Shown in pieces: positions 33,256-44,151 of a stretch of DNA of 64,000 nucleotides. The DNA comes from Sardina pilchardus (lineage: Eukaryota > Chordata > Actinopteri > Clupeiformes > Clupeidae). The notes beneath the pieces are model-generated. The model was not told the DNA's origin and searched no databases. It saw nothing but the letters and a program-made list of their open reading frames with translations. The translations under genes were made by a program, and so were the position numbers. The DNA is taken from NCBI RefSeq assembly GCF_963854185.1, contig NC_084994.1:7392141-7456140 (forward strand). Direction: 5' to 3'. How positions within the stretch are numbered: the stretch's first letter is position 1; each line of letters opens with the position of its first letter.

Positions 33256-34229
33256 GGGCCCGTTGCACAAAAGCAGAATTAAGACATCCGGGATAAGTTA
33301 CTGAGCCGCGATCACTGAATCCTAAACAAGAGCATACCGGCTGAATTGGTTGCACAAAGACCAATCCAGGATGAGCAGACACGGATTCATCAAGCCAGGT
33401 GTAAGTTATCCGGTGTATGTCCGCGTTCTCGTTTCTCCCCCAATAACTCGCGGTTGGAATAAAAAAGACGCGAAAAATAGCGTCTTGCACACAAAGTAAA
33501 CAACCGCTTTTGATATAGACTAACAACGAGGTAAAGTTATACTTTTTTGGATGGGGGATCATGATTATTTCTGTTACATAGCGGGAGTAGGTGTGGCAGA
33601 TCAACTGAATGCAAATTTACGTATGCACCCACGTGTGTGAGAGCTTCCTTGTCTCGGCACGCAACGTCATTAGGAAGCGCTTTGCCACCGCAAAGATGCA
33701 CAAAGTATCTTGATTTGTCTTAAAAGCCGAATTAGTTCAAAACACCTTCGAAAAATGTCCCCTCCACTTCCAATCAACTACTACAGCAGCCTATTCATCA
33801 AACATCTGTCAAAAAAGAAGCAAACAACGAGTAGGCTATGTTATTAATTATAAGGCCACCATAATTTAAATGACATCCATATGGTATTAGGCAGACATTC
33901 TGCTGTGTTTTGCGAGTAAATGCATGTTGCAAATAATATATAAATGGAATCTACAGCTCTTTAAAAAAAATCACGTGGAGGTCTCATTTGAATGACAGCT
34001 AGCTGAACCAATCAGATAATGTAATTACCATTAGAATCAACTTATCTTGGCTGTGAGCCTGGTCAGGAGCAGGCTAGCTCCACAGAATAAATCGCCATGG
34101 TAACTTATACCATAACATATCCTGCTGCCCCCTATCCCGCTTTTGTGCAACTGGATCACGGATAAATTGAGCCAGGATAACCAAGATATCCCGGGTTAAT
34201 CCCTTATCCTAGTTTTGTGCAATAGGCCC
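33256..34229. mobile_element. Harbinger-like nonautonomous element, copy B
   Basis: Begins GGGCCCGTTGCACAAAA and ends TTTTGTGCAATAGGCCC, with CTG on both sides (33253-33255, 34230-34232) as a 3-base target duplication, the length typical of PIF/Harbinger. It is the uninterrupted form of copy A. Subterminal TTGCACAAA motifs recur near 33350 and 34140. The 124-residue ORF at 33230-33604 also appears partly in copy A but has no transposase features. Confidence 0.8.
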
Positions 34230-34233
34230 CTGA

Positions 34234-36156
34234 GGGGTATTCCACGAACGGAGGTTTAACAAACACAGAGTTAACGCTGAACTCTAGGTTGATTGACCCT
34301 GAGCCGACTAAAACAGAGTTGTCGGTTCCACCGCGCCGGTTATGAATTAGTTTAATCAACACAGGGTTGGTTAACACTGGGTTGTGCGCGTACACGCCAA
34401 ACCTATAAAGACGTTATGTATGGAGCATGGAAATCCTGATCAAAAGGGCGAAACAGGCTAGCTGCCGCTAGGGGCGTCTAGATTTCTAGGCGAAACGGGC
34501 CGCATGTTTCTCAGAACTCGAACGCAGGCTGTAATAAATTAGAAAAAGTTTTAAAAAGTAACACCAAAGCAACTGCCATTCAGAGAAACCCTGGTAGCGG
34601 ATCGCTGACTGCGTGAATGCATACAAAAGCACGTTCCTAAATATTTGAACTATGAATCTATTCATATCTCAGTTAAGTTTTCTTAGCATTCCTACCACAT
34701 AACCTGTTATTTTATAAAGATGTAGGCTACTCCGATGGGCCCAAGCGATCATCTGATCAAGTAAAGATAAAATATTAAGATTCATGGTAGTAATTATATT
34801 ATTTTTCCACATACATTTCTACATCTCTTTGCGCGGAATGGCTATATTGTGGAGGACGGCGCATGCAACAATTAGGCTACGCAAGCCCGTTCGGACACAC
34901 TCTTATACTACGTAGGCATTGCAATTTGGACTTCAATATCTCAAATCTGTTTTCAATCGCGGGTTCTGTTGTGTGCCAGGTTAAATGTTGCATGTGGTCC
35001 AGGAGCGGGATTAGGGTACAGGGTGATGAGCGTCGGGAGGCATGCCTCGATCCCCAAGGAGCTACCCATCGAATTGCGCTGCGACCAAATACAAACTTTG
35101 AGCTATCTTGCACAAGCACATCAATTATATAAGGTCTATGATCCATAATGCAACACAGTCTGTTGAAATGTCAAATTACATCCTGGCATCGTAGACCGAA
35201 CCAGGCAATTTTGCCTCCACATAAGTATAGGCTAATCATGTGCGAAGCATCATATCATCTAATGATAAAATCGACAGCGATTAACAAACTATCTTGAAGA
35301 TATTGGAAATGGCCACTATGCTGCGTATACCTACCTAAACATTTATACTGTGATAGCCTTTCCTGTTCACATAATCGGCCTCATATATGGCTGGGGCCTT
35401 TATAGGCACTTGTGCCATCAATGCACCCAATGACATAATATTGTAACCGAATGGTATCATCGTGATACCCATATGAAAAGTCAACAGCAAGGATAATTTC
35501 TGTGCCACTTGGGGACACTTAAAGCATTAGTGACCTGTGAGACGAGTTGGTGTAACTCCATTTTAATGACCCTCGTGAGTTGTGGCCAGGAAAGAGGATG
35601 AAGTCGCGCACTAACCGCTCCAGCGCAAGACAGACTTTACGCACTGAACTATAGCTTTCCCTATGCTCAGCATCTCAAATACTGTACAGAAAACTACACT
35701 TCGCAAATAAATGGAGAGCTATGCAAATAGTTTGCAGTGAACTGAGGCAGGTTCACGATTGGTAACGTAGGGCTGGAGAAGGCTATTTAAATATATTAAA
35801 GTTTAACGTGAAAAACGATATCGCTTCAGCCATAATTCATCAAAATGTCTTATCAATCTCTCTCGGTGAATTGCACGAATTATTTGCGCTCCGATGTTAA
35901 TAGGCCTCTCGGCATGCCATTGCGAACACGAGAAAGCTGCGGAAACGTGGGTTTAAATAGCCTACCCTGAGCAAAAGCGGGTTATCTTTCAAACTTAACC
36001 TGTGCAAAACCTGCTCCGACCAGGTTAGGTTCAGAGCATATGTTTCTATAGTAACTAACATACCGTGGTCATTTTGGAACGGAAAACCTAGAGTTACCGC
36101 AAACCCTGGGTTAATTTACCCGGTTTTGTGATAAAACCGGCTTTGTGGAATACCCC
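34234..36156. mobile_element. second Harbinger-like element with GGGGTATTCCAC termini
   Basis: Begins GGGGTATTCCACGAACGGAG and ends GGCTTTGTGGAATACCCC; AACCCTGGGTT and AACACAGGGTTGG recur near the ends. It starts within 3-4 bases of copy B. No transposase; the two 89-residue ORFs at 34863-35146 lie on opposite strands and look incidental. The target duplication is not evident. Confidence 0.7.
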
Positions 36157-37160
36157 TCTGGAAGCTCTCTTCGGTGTGTGTGTTTGGAGGAGTCTGGTGT
36201 TGCTGCTGCTAGTCTCCTCCCAGGGGCATGTTCTATTGTTGACCACTAGATGGCACCATCACATTGTACTGTGGGCTAAGGTGCGCTCATCTGAATTGTA
36301 CAGTGAGATGGGACCAGTTGCTGATGTGATCACATGTGTGGCCCGACATCCAATCAAATTTAAAGATGATTTGCAATGGTGACGAGACTCCAATGATAAG
36401 GTATATTTTTGCAGTGAAACATTGAAAAGATTATGTTATGCCAGAAATGAAAGTTTAGCTCCCTTATGATTATTTAGAGATGACCTGGTCGATGCATGTC
36501 ATGACCAACTACAGAAAAAAGAGAATATTTGAAGAAAAAAAAAAAAAAAATACTCAATGTTGTTATGGCATAGCAATAATGAAACAAAGAAAATTACAAG
36601 TTCATCACATGTCCTTTCAGAACCTTTATTTAGACTTTTAAGTCAGAAACACATTTTATTTACATATTTTAAGCCAGAAAAACAAAACATGGTTTACAGT
36701 TCTATGCTAGTACATTTAGAAACACTGAAACAACAACTGATCAGCAAATCATTTTCAAAGAAATTGAAGCTAAAGCCAAACGTTACAGAGAGCAAAATGT
36801 CATATTGTTGTTGCTGAAACATTCTCAACCAACCATATAAAAGAAAGTAATGTCAGTTTTTGTTTAGCATCACCAAAACAGCAGCCTATACATTTAATAT
36901 ATACAGTACATACATTAATATCTCAAAAAGCATCTCACATTATAGTACACAGGTGTATGCACAGGAGTGTGGATCTACATCATTAGAGCCAAGATCAGCA
37001 GACAGAGAAGAGGGGGGGGGGAGGCATGATATGGAAAGCACTTTGGGTGCTCGCAGAAGCTGATGAAAGTGCTATATAAGTGCAGTGTCTTTACCATTTC
37101 CCATTTAGAGATTGGGGGGGTTGAGAGACGGGGAAACAGGTGGATGTACCTGCTGGAGGA
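36157..37160. other. 3' flank and 3' UTR of NLR-C
   Basis: From about 36480 to 36720 the sequence is similar to 23530-23640 and to 61340-61830. No coding exon recognised; the plus-strand ORFs of 60-90 residues are not supported. Confidence 0.55.
36625..36630 (-). terminator. candidate polyadenylation signal of NLR-C
   Basis: AATAAA on the minus strand within the block conserved at the NLR-B 3' end (CTAAATAAAGRTTCTGAAAGG). Confidence 0.6.
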
Positions 37161-37165
37161 GGAGC

Positions 37166-37746
37166 TCATGTGATCTGGCACAGGGACACTGAGGAGTAAG
37201 TCCCAGCCGGTGGATAATACAGCCTAAACCCTGGACAGAGGGGCTCAGTGAATGTGGAGCGGAACGTGTGCAGGTGGGTGAGTGTATCAGCGGAGACGCT
37301 GTAGAAGGACAGAGTGCCGGCCGGCCAGTCCAGGTACACTCCTACTCTACTGGAGCCGGAGGAGGGGGCAGGTATGTCAGTGCGTTTCCTGTTGTGCTCA
37401 AAAGAGTAACTGAAAGGCGTGCAGAACAGACTCCAGGACTTGGTGTTCCGTCCCATTGTGACGTCATCGCCCTTCCCTTTCCTCTGGATGCTTCTGTAGG
37501 CCACAGCTATGTAAGCCATATGGGCTCTTTTTTCACTCCCCTTCCACTCAGCCTCCCAGTAGCAGCGTCCAGACAGACCCTCTCTACACAAGACCTGGTA
37601 CTCGTGGTCAAATCTCTCTGGGTGTTCAGGATGCGTCTGCTTCTTCTCGTACGCATATGTCTCATACACGAGTACCACCTTTTTCCCCTCGTGGAGAGAG
37701 AGTTCTCGGTGTGCTGTGTTTGGGTCCAGTGTGAGCTCACAGGCAT
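37166..37746 (-). CDS. NLR-C terminal B30.2 (PRY-SPRY) exon
   Basis: Acceptor TCTGCAG at 37752-37747 region, open to TGA at 37168-37166, 192 residues. PRY: CELTLDPNTAHRELSLHEGK, HPEHPERFDHEYQVL. SPRY: REGLSGRCYWEAEWKG, then VAYRSIQRKGKGDD, VGVYLDWPAGTLSFYSV, ending SSVSLCQIT. It is longer than the NLR-B copy by about 19 residues in three places (an insertion after ETYAY, one near KGSEKRAHMAY, one near PPAGTY), which are probable binding-loop positions. Ends and core are almost identical, so the loops are the variable part. The antisense 236-residue ORF is a shadow. Confidence 0.93.
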
Positions 37747-37820
37747 CTGCAGACAAGAGGAGAGAGAACATCCTCATCAGAATATGAGTGACACACAGAA
37801 ACACAGGCACACACGTCTAC

Positions 37821-37824
<4 letters not shown>

Positions 37825-37858
<34 letters not shown>
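37825..37858. repeat. (CA)n microsatellite
   Basis: Pure CA run in the intron before the B30.2 exon. Confidence 0.95.
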
Positions 37859-37859
<1 letters not shown>

Positions 37860-38144
37860 ATGTCAACATAAACAAACATAAAACTCACCCTGCCAAGACA
37901 CACACACACTCACCATTTCAACACAAACAAACAAACACAACACACACAGAAACACACACACAGAGACATTGCTATTAGACACCCATTCACACACGCAAAC
38001 ATGCTAAAACAAACATGAACATGTGAATGCGCATGATCACAAATAATCATAAATAAGGATAAACAATAAAAACTTACACTTCAGCTAATGTGAATGTGCA
38101 TGATCCCAAATAATCATAAATAAGGATAAACAATAAAAACTCAC

Positions 38145-38191
38145 ACTTCAGCAGATGTGGTCGTGACCTGCTTACAGGGGCATGGTCAGTT
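38145..38191 (-). CDS. NLR-C linker exon before B30.2
   Basis: 47 bases with acceptor TTACAG|AAC and donor AGT|GTGAGT. Reads TDHAPVSRSRPHLLK and completes Y of KYACELTL in the next exon. A fragment of its donor side is tandemly duplicated at 38066-38095 (AATAAAAACTTACACTTCAG), a partial copy without an exon body. Confidence 0.82.
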
Positions 38192-38385
38192 CTGTAAGAA
38201 AAATAAAATGTCACACACGTTTCACAGAAGCCAAAAACTGCTGTTTTTCTGTTTGTGCCACCTGTAAAATGTAATTTGATTTATCATCCCACTGAAATTA
38301 ATCTGTTTTCATGTATGTTTCCCCTGATTGACATTTCTAAATAGCCTAGAAAAACGACTTTACCCGACTTTCCTAGACTACTCAC

Positions 38386-38436
38386 GTTAGACCTGATGGA
38401 ACTGGTCCACTGATGAAGTCAGGAGGCGCAAGCTCT

Positions 38437-38438
<2 letters not shown>
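38386..38438 (-). pseudogene. half peptide-repeat exon a (CA array in place of its 5' half)
   Basis: The last about 50 bases of the peptide-repeat exon (GACTTCATCAGTGGACCAGT, then the GTGAGTAG donor at 38385-38378) are kept. Upstream on the coding strand they abut a long (CA)n (38439-38521) where the acceptor and the first half should be. Confidence 0.8.
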
Positions 38439-38530
<92 letters not shown>

Positions 38531-38534
38531 TCAC

Positions 38535-38581
38535 ATTAGACCTGATGGAACTGGTCCACTGATGAAGTCAGGAGGATCAAG

Positions 38582-38586
<5 letters not shown>
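38535..38586 (-). pseudogene. half peptide-repeat exon b
   Basis: Same exon half as at 38386-38438 with the donor GTGAGTAG at 38534-38527. It ends in a second GT array. Confidence 0.8.
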
Positions 38587-38657
<71 letters not shown>

Positions 38658-38661
38658 TCAC

Positions 38662-38708
38662 GTTAGACCTGATGGAACTGGTCCACTGATGAAGTCAGGA
38701 GGATCAAG

Positions 38709-38712
<4 letters not shown>
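38662..38712 (-). pseudogene. half peptide-repeat exon c
   Basis: Third tandem copy with donor GTGAGTAG at 38661-38654; near identical to copy b. Confidence 0.8.
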
Positions 38713-38772
<60 letters not shown>

Positions 38773-38789
38773 GTTCATCATCCCTATGA

Positions 38790-40285
38790 CTGCCCTACCA
38801 TTACCTGCTGTGGTTCCCTGCCAGGACCCCCGGCCCACGCATCCCAGCGACCCATTACCCTCCAAAATTACTAATGGATTACTGATGGACTATTTATTCC
38901 CTATACTGGACTGCTTGAACCTACAAATGACTTTACTCTACTTAACTGACCCTAGGCAGATGGGTTGGGCCCTTGAGTCGTGGATCTGTCTGAGGTTTCT
39001 TCCTATATGTATCTCCAATTCTAGGGAGTTTTTCCTTGCCCCTGTTGCTCATGGGCTCTCCTTAGTCCCTTTCTCACATGACTTCTAGAAGTCACCCGGA
39101 CATATTTACCCGGGTAGAGGCACGACACGGACGGTTCCCACATGAGCCTTATGTCCGAGTAAGATACGGGTAATTGTGTTCACACTACACCCGAGTAGGT
39201 GCCGCGAGGGGTGGGGCAATGTCAGCACTTGCAGGGGGAGGGAGATGACGCTAAATAAATGCGTTGTTGTGTTGTATTGCCTGGATGATGCCAACTTACA
39301 TCAGATCCAAAACATCATTGCAACAGAGCAAGTAGTTTAGTTAGCTCGCTAGTCAGCGGGAGCTAGCATAGAGGAGAAAATAGCTAACGCCAGGACCACA
39401 CAGTAAACAAAGCTCTGGTATTTAAACGTCCAACACAACAAATTAATTGAAAATAATGACACACCTGGAAAATATACAGCACACAGGTCTGAGGCTCCTT
39501 CCCAACTCCTACAAAAAGCAACAATGCTAAATAACAGCGATGTTAACTATTAGCTGTTAATTGCTAACCATTGTAATACAGTATACAGTTTAAACAGCTA
39601 GTTGCGAGCAAAGCGACAACACTTCAAGCTATTCACGTAGTAGGTGCGAAAGCCAATTTGAGAGGCCATCGATAGCATACTAGCCTATTCATCAAATGAC
39701 CAAAGCCATCGAACTATTCAATTCCTTTAGGCTATTCACATTGCTTTAGGCTTTTCATGTTCATGTTCATGTTCATGTTTGCAAGGATAATCCTGCCTGT
39801 CCCGCAACAAACACAACAACGTGATTGCAGTTTAAATTTTATTGTAGGCTACGTACACAACAAAATGTCACTGTTTTCTGTAGTTCTACTCCGATGTTCT
39901 CGTCTGTGTTCGTACTCGTAGGGCAATGTTTATCGTTACCATGGCAATTTGTACTTTCAGCCTCGCGCCGCAAGGGAGCATTTCTATACGTCATCGGTAC
40001 GCCCCCCTCACTCTACCCAGAACTGTCCCGGCTGCGTTCCCACCTAAGCGCACCCGGGTAACATCTAGAAGTAGTACTAGGGGGCTAGTAGGGTGAGTTC
40101 CGGGTAAGAAAATACTCGAGTTTTGCGTTCCCACATACAGCCACCCGTTTGATATCCGTTTGACATCCGGATGTCTCGCTCATGTGGGAAAGGGGTTTTT
40201 GAAGGTTTAACACTCTGTAAAGCGCCATGAGACATGTGTAATGTTTTGGCGCTCTATAAATAAAATTGAATTGAATTGAATTGTT
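38790..40285 (+). mobile_element. L2-like LINE 3' end, split by a TIR element
   Basis: CGTGGATCTGTCTGAGGTTT, GGGAGTTTTTCCTTGCC and the end TGTAAAGCGCCATGAGAC, CTCTATAAATAAAATTGAA followed by (ATTGA)n are the well-known 3' end of fish L2-type LINEs. It is interrupted at 39067-40194. The 5' limit is approximate. Confidence 0.7.
39067..40194. mobile_element. 1.1-kb nonautonomous TIR element within the LINE tail
   Basis: Starts CCCTTTCTCACATG and ends CATGTGGGAAAGGG. CCCGGGTA-type motifs recur in inverted positions near each end (39110 and 40060). It separates the two halves of the LINE 3' end. No transposase frame. Confidence 0.7.
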
Positions 40286-40295
40286 GTCTACTCAC

Positions 40296-40412
40296 GCTAG
40301 ACCTGATGGAACTGGTCCACTGCTGAAGTCCGGAGGCGCCAGCTCTGACGACTGGTCCCTCTTCATGAGCTCAGCGTAGGGCACTGGAGATGAAGGCCTG
40401 TGTGTCTGTGGT
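40296..40412 (-). CDS. NLR-C complete peptide-repeat exon
   Basis: 117 bases, acceptor TTTGCAG|ACC, donor GC|GTGAGTAG. Reads PQTHRPSSPVPYAELMKRDQ, SSELAPPDFSSG, then PVPSGLA. It is the intact form of the three half exons at 38.4-38.7 kb. CVSMKSD is replaced by AELMKRD here. It keeps the shared phase, so it would join the linker exon in frame. Confidence 0.8.
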
Positions 40413-40414
40413 CT

Positions 40415-40498
<84 letters not shown>
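40415..40498. repeat. (CA)n microsatellite
   Basis: Pure CA run between the complete exon and the 68-bp minisatellite. Confidence 0.97.
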
Positions 40499-40500
<2 letters not shown>

Positions 40501-41440
40501 TGTGTCTGTGGTCTGCAAGGGACGCAACAGACCAAAATAATGACCTTTAATGAGTGAATGGAGGCCTGTGTGTCCGTGGTCTGCAAGGGACGCAGCAAAC
40601 CAAAATAATGACCTTTAATGAGTGAATAGAGGCCTGTGTGTCCGTGGTCTGCAAGGGACGCAGCAAACCAAAATAATGACCTTTAATGAGTGAATGGAGG
40701 CCTGTGTTTCTGTGGTCTGCAAGGGACGCAACAAACCAAAATAATGACCTTTAATGAGTGAATGGAGGCCTGTGTGTCCGTGGTCTGCAAGGGACGCAGC
40801 AAACCAAAATAATGACCTTTAATGAGTGAATGGAGGCCTGTGTTTCTGTGGTCTGCAAGAGACACAACAAACCAAAATAATGACCTTTAATGAGTGAATA
40901 TGTACAGTATACAGCATAGGGCACTAGAGATGGAGGCCTGTGTGTCTGTGGTCTGCAAGGGACGCAGCAAACCAAAATAATGACCTTTAATGAGTGAATG
41001 GAGGCCTGTGTGTCCGTGGTCTGCAAGGGACGCAACAGACCAAAATAATGACCTTTAATGAGTGAATGGAGGCCTGTGTGTCTGTGGTCTGCAAGGGACA
41101 CAACAAACCAAAATAATGACCTTTAATGAGTGAATGGAGGCCTGTGTTTCTGTGGTCTGCAAGAGACACAACAAACCAAAATAATGACCTTTAATGAGTG
41201 AATATGTACAGTATACAGCATAGGGCACTAGAGATGGAGGCCTGTGTGTCTGTGGTCTGCAAGGGACGCAGCAAACCAAAATAATGACCTTTAATGAGTG
41301 AATGGAGGCCTGTGTGTCCGTGGTCTGCAAGGGACGCAACAGACCAAAATAATGACCTTTAATGAGTGAATGGAGGCCTGTGTGTCTGTGGTCTGCAAGG
41401 GACACAACAAACCAAAATAATGACCTTTAATGAGTGAATA
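40499..41440 (-). repeat. 68-bp minisatellite carrying a splice acceptor and exon start
   Basis: About 13 units of 68 bases, plus longer variants that retain GTACAGTATACAGCATAGGG and GCACTAGAGATGGAGG, arranged in a 304-base higher-order repeat (40751 versus 41055). Each unit on the minus strand holds GCTGCGTCCCTTGCAG|ACC and CACAGACACACAGGCCT, which are the acceptor and first codons (PQTHRP) of the peptide-repeat exon, followed by CATTCACTCATTAAAGG. Confidence 0.92.
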
Positions 41441-41816
41441 GGTATACAGAACATGCTACAAACGTAACCACCTTGTGTATGTTATGTGTTGCTAATGTTT
41501 TTTTTATAGTATCTATTTATTTGTTTTTTTCTTTTTAATTTATTTCTGTAGTTGAATGGACACTTGAGCATAAGGAATTTCGATACATATAAATGCTTAT
41601 TTATGAGTACATGACTTTGGACTTGAATTTGAACTAATGAAAAGCACATTGACCGACCTCTGTGTATGAAATGCGCTAGGCTACATAAATAATCTTGACT
41701 TGACTGGGACTGTCGGTGTGTATACATTATGTACATGTATATGTATTGTATGTATCACAGACGCGCACACACACACACTTGGTGAGGGAGTTGAGTTCAA
41801 TGCTTTCTGCACTCAC
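41441..41816. other. intron with possible LINE-tail sequence
   Basis: AAGGAATTTCGATACATA and GGACTTGAATTTGAACT near 41570-41635 resemble the ends of some fish LINEs. No exon recognised. Confidence 0.35.
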
Positions 41817-41941
41817 CCTGCACTGGCTTGTGTTGACATGTTGCTGTTGTTTAAAAGGTCACTCGATGCATCATCTATGTCCTTGTTGTTCTCCATGGTC
41901 ACACAGTTGGGTAGAGCAGACTCTGGGCAGTGTCCTACAGT
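41817..41941 (-). CDS. NLR-C upstream peptide exon (boundary uncertain)
   Basis: Donor GG|GTGAGT at 41816-41811. Upstream the frame reads HCPESALPNCVTMENNKDID, DASSDLLNNSN, MSTQASAG, with CVTMENNKDIDD in place of CVSMKSD-type wording. It ends on two bases, the shared phase. The candidate acceptors (CTGTAG, CCAAAG) would not give the usual one-base entry phase, so this may be a 5'-exon variant or a decayed exon. No in-frame ATG was found upstream within the open stretch. Confidence 0.45.
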
Positions 41942-42441
41942 ACCTTTGGTTTTACTTAGACCAGCTCAGCAGAAAGGAAACGCCACATGCTGGAAATGCA
42001 ATGGCCACACACAAGGAGACACAGGTGAACATGGAACAAATAATCAAATAACACAGGGCAAGGCAAGCATGGCACAGGTGAACAAAGTAGGCAAGAACTA
42101 GGCTAAACGATGAGGCAAGTTAAAACAACTCAATGATTTACTATTATTGGTTTACATGTTTTCCTGTTCTTTTGTTAAGTCGGTGAAATTACAAAAATAT
42201 GCTAATTATATGATAATATACAAATTAGAAGAGTCAAATGACCCCCTTCATAAACTTTTGCTCATACGCAATGATTTTCATATAACAGAAGGACTTTATC
42301 TCTGACCACTTTCAAGTCATGGCCTTTTGAAATTGCTATGCAGAAATCCAGTGTTGTTTTCTAAAACCCTGGCGGTTAAAGGGTTAAAACGACTCAGCTG
42401 AGGGGTGGAGCCACAGGCAGCAGGAACAGACATGTGACATA
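41942..42441. other. NLR-C intron sequence
   Basis: No exon or repeat recognised. Confidence 0.4.
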
Positions 42442-43536
42442 GGCTGTGTCTGAAACATCAGTACACACGCTGGGCAGTGTGCATTTTCCGGAAGTTATGT
42501 CAGAATAGACTGTCCGAAAGTCAAGCGCTCTCACTAGTTGGGTACTTCGTTTGGCGTGATTTCCAAGCGTGCATCGATGCATCTTTTTTTGGCCTCAGAT
42601 ATCCCATAATCCATTGCGCAGCGCAGGTCAAGCTCCACACGTCATGCTAATCGCCAACACACCCCCCTCCCTGAGTCAGGTGACGGCAACTAGTTAGTGC
42701 TATCCAAATGTAGGTAAGAACGCATACTGAGGAGCAAGCTAACTAAAGCCTACCTTACATTGCCAGACTTTGCAAAGATTTGGAAAAGATTTTTGAAAGA
42801 CTACAGTCTCAGACCCTCTCACATCTAAAGACAATTCATTGAGTTTTTAGTCACAGACTAGTCACAGGCCAGTCTCAGATTAGGATTTTGCAAAGACTGT
42901 GGTCACTATTTACAAGACTGCTGCTAGATTCCTTCAAATTATTTCCATCGTGCACTAGGCTATAGGGCCTACGTCATCATCAACAGGAACTCACATGATA
43001 GGCTACTCATATCAAAGTAATTTGTTCGCGTTTCTGCAGCATTGTTTGATAGTGTGACATCACTAACAGATATAGAGTTGTTCTGTCACGTAGAATAGCC
43101 GACTAATAAATTATAAGAAATGAAATAACAAATAATCATACAGGCTACAGCTGTCGCCTATTTTGCCCCTTCCGTTTTCGTGTTCGTCGACCGAGGTCAC
43201 TATTGGTTTTTAATGTTCACGTCACTATTTGCATGAGCCACGACTGAAAAGACTTACGATAATATCAAACATGTTTGATATTGTCGTAACGGCAAAACTA
43301 GAAAAAGACTGACTCCGACAGACTTAAAACCTCTAAGATTGGCACCTTACACTAAACGATTTAGATGACGGGAGCGCGCCGAGATTCTAGTACAACTGGC
43401 CAGATTTCCGCCCGATTTTGGAAAAGTAGTCGGCGACTGTTAAAACAGACCAAAATCGTGCAATGTAAGCCAGCCTTAAGACGCTACTGGAAAGAAGGTA
43501 CTATCCAGCGTGCACGCTTGACTTCTGGACACAGCC
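42442..43536. mobile_element. TIR element with GGCTGTGTC termini (outer)
   Basis: Begins GGCTGTGTCTGAAA and ends GACACAGCC. Subterminal CACACGCTGGGCAGTG and CCAGCGTGCACGCTTGAC are related in inverted sense. It contains a second TIR element at 42744-43478, so the outer element is only about 360 bases without it. Confidence 0.6.
42744..43478. mobile_element. nested TIR element (inner)
   Basis: Starts TAAAGCCTACCTTACATTGC and ends GCAATGTAAGCCAGCCTTA. The ends pair over about 20 bases. Noncoding, 735 bases. Confidence 0.65.
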
Positions 43537-43681
43537 AAAACAAACTAAGGAACACCTGACACTGGAGAGGAAGTGCGACAAACTACAAAGCAAAACACAA
43601 ACCCCAAACCACGATGGCATGCCACCAGCGGTCCGCTGTCTGCCAATCTGCTTTTACTATCTGGGATTGCACCGTGATTAA

Positions 43682-44151
43682 AAGGATATTCCACCATTTT
43701 GGGAAATAAGCTAATTTTCCACCTCCTCTCGAGCACAACAATTGATATTTACCTTTTTTGCGTTCATCCAGCTGTTCTGTCAGTCTGGCGATACAACTTT
43801 TAGCTCCAGCCTAACATAATTTAGATCATTGAGTTGTTTAGACCGTTAGAATCTGGCCTGCTAGCATCACGCTTTTAACTGACTAAGATTACCAGTTTTC
43901 CATACAAAACTTTTCTCTTCTCAAGTTAGAAAGTGCAATAAGGCAAACTGAAAATGAAACCTGGTGATTTTCTAGGCTGATTTGACATGGAACTACACAC
44001 TCATTCTGGCGTAATAATCAAGGAGCATTACAAATGTACTAGTGCAGTGATATCATGCACTACTACTGCTTGTTGCCTATGGGGACTATTTTCAGGAGCT
44101 GCGTGATATCACTGCGCCCATAGTATGTTCCCCAAATGGTGGAATATTCCT
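43682..44151. mobile_element. TTAA-flanked MITE (piggyBac-like)
   Basis: TTAA at 43678-43681 and 44152-44155. Termini AAGGATATTCCACCATTT and AAATGGTGGAATATTCCT pair. 470 bases, noncoding. The 63-residue ORF at 43545-43736 crosses its edge and is incidental. Confidence 0.8.

Larger units (their letters stand above)
38439..38770. repeat. three (GT)n arrays interleaved with half exons
   Basis: GT arrays at about 38439-38521, 38585-38650 and 38712-38770, each followed by the same exon half and donor. The units are about 127-149 bases long, so exon half plus array was duplicated as a unit. Confidence 0.93.

Noticed and set aside
33230..33604. 124-residue ORF inside Harbinger copy B, partly shared with copy A
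   Set aside because: It follows the element's noncoding sequence, has no transposase or Myb-like motif, and is broken in copy A.
37268..37978. 236-residue plus-strand ORF (and the 199-residue ORF at 24082-24681)
   Set aside because: Antisense shadows of the two B30.2 exons; GC-rich coding sequence leaves the opposite strand open.
40683..41405. 60- to 116-residue ORFs over the 68-bp minisatellite as a repeat protein
   Set aside because: 68 bases is not a multiple of three, so successive units are read in different frames and the peptide is not a true repeat; the splice-acceptor content is the real feature.
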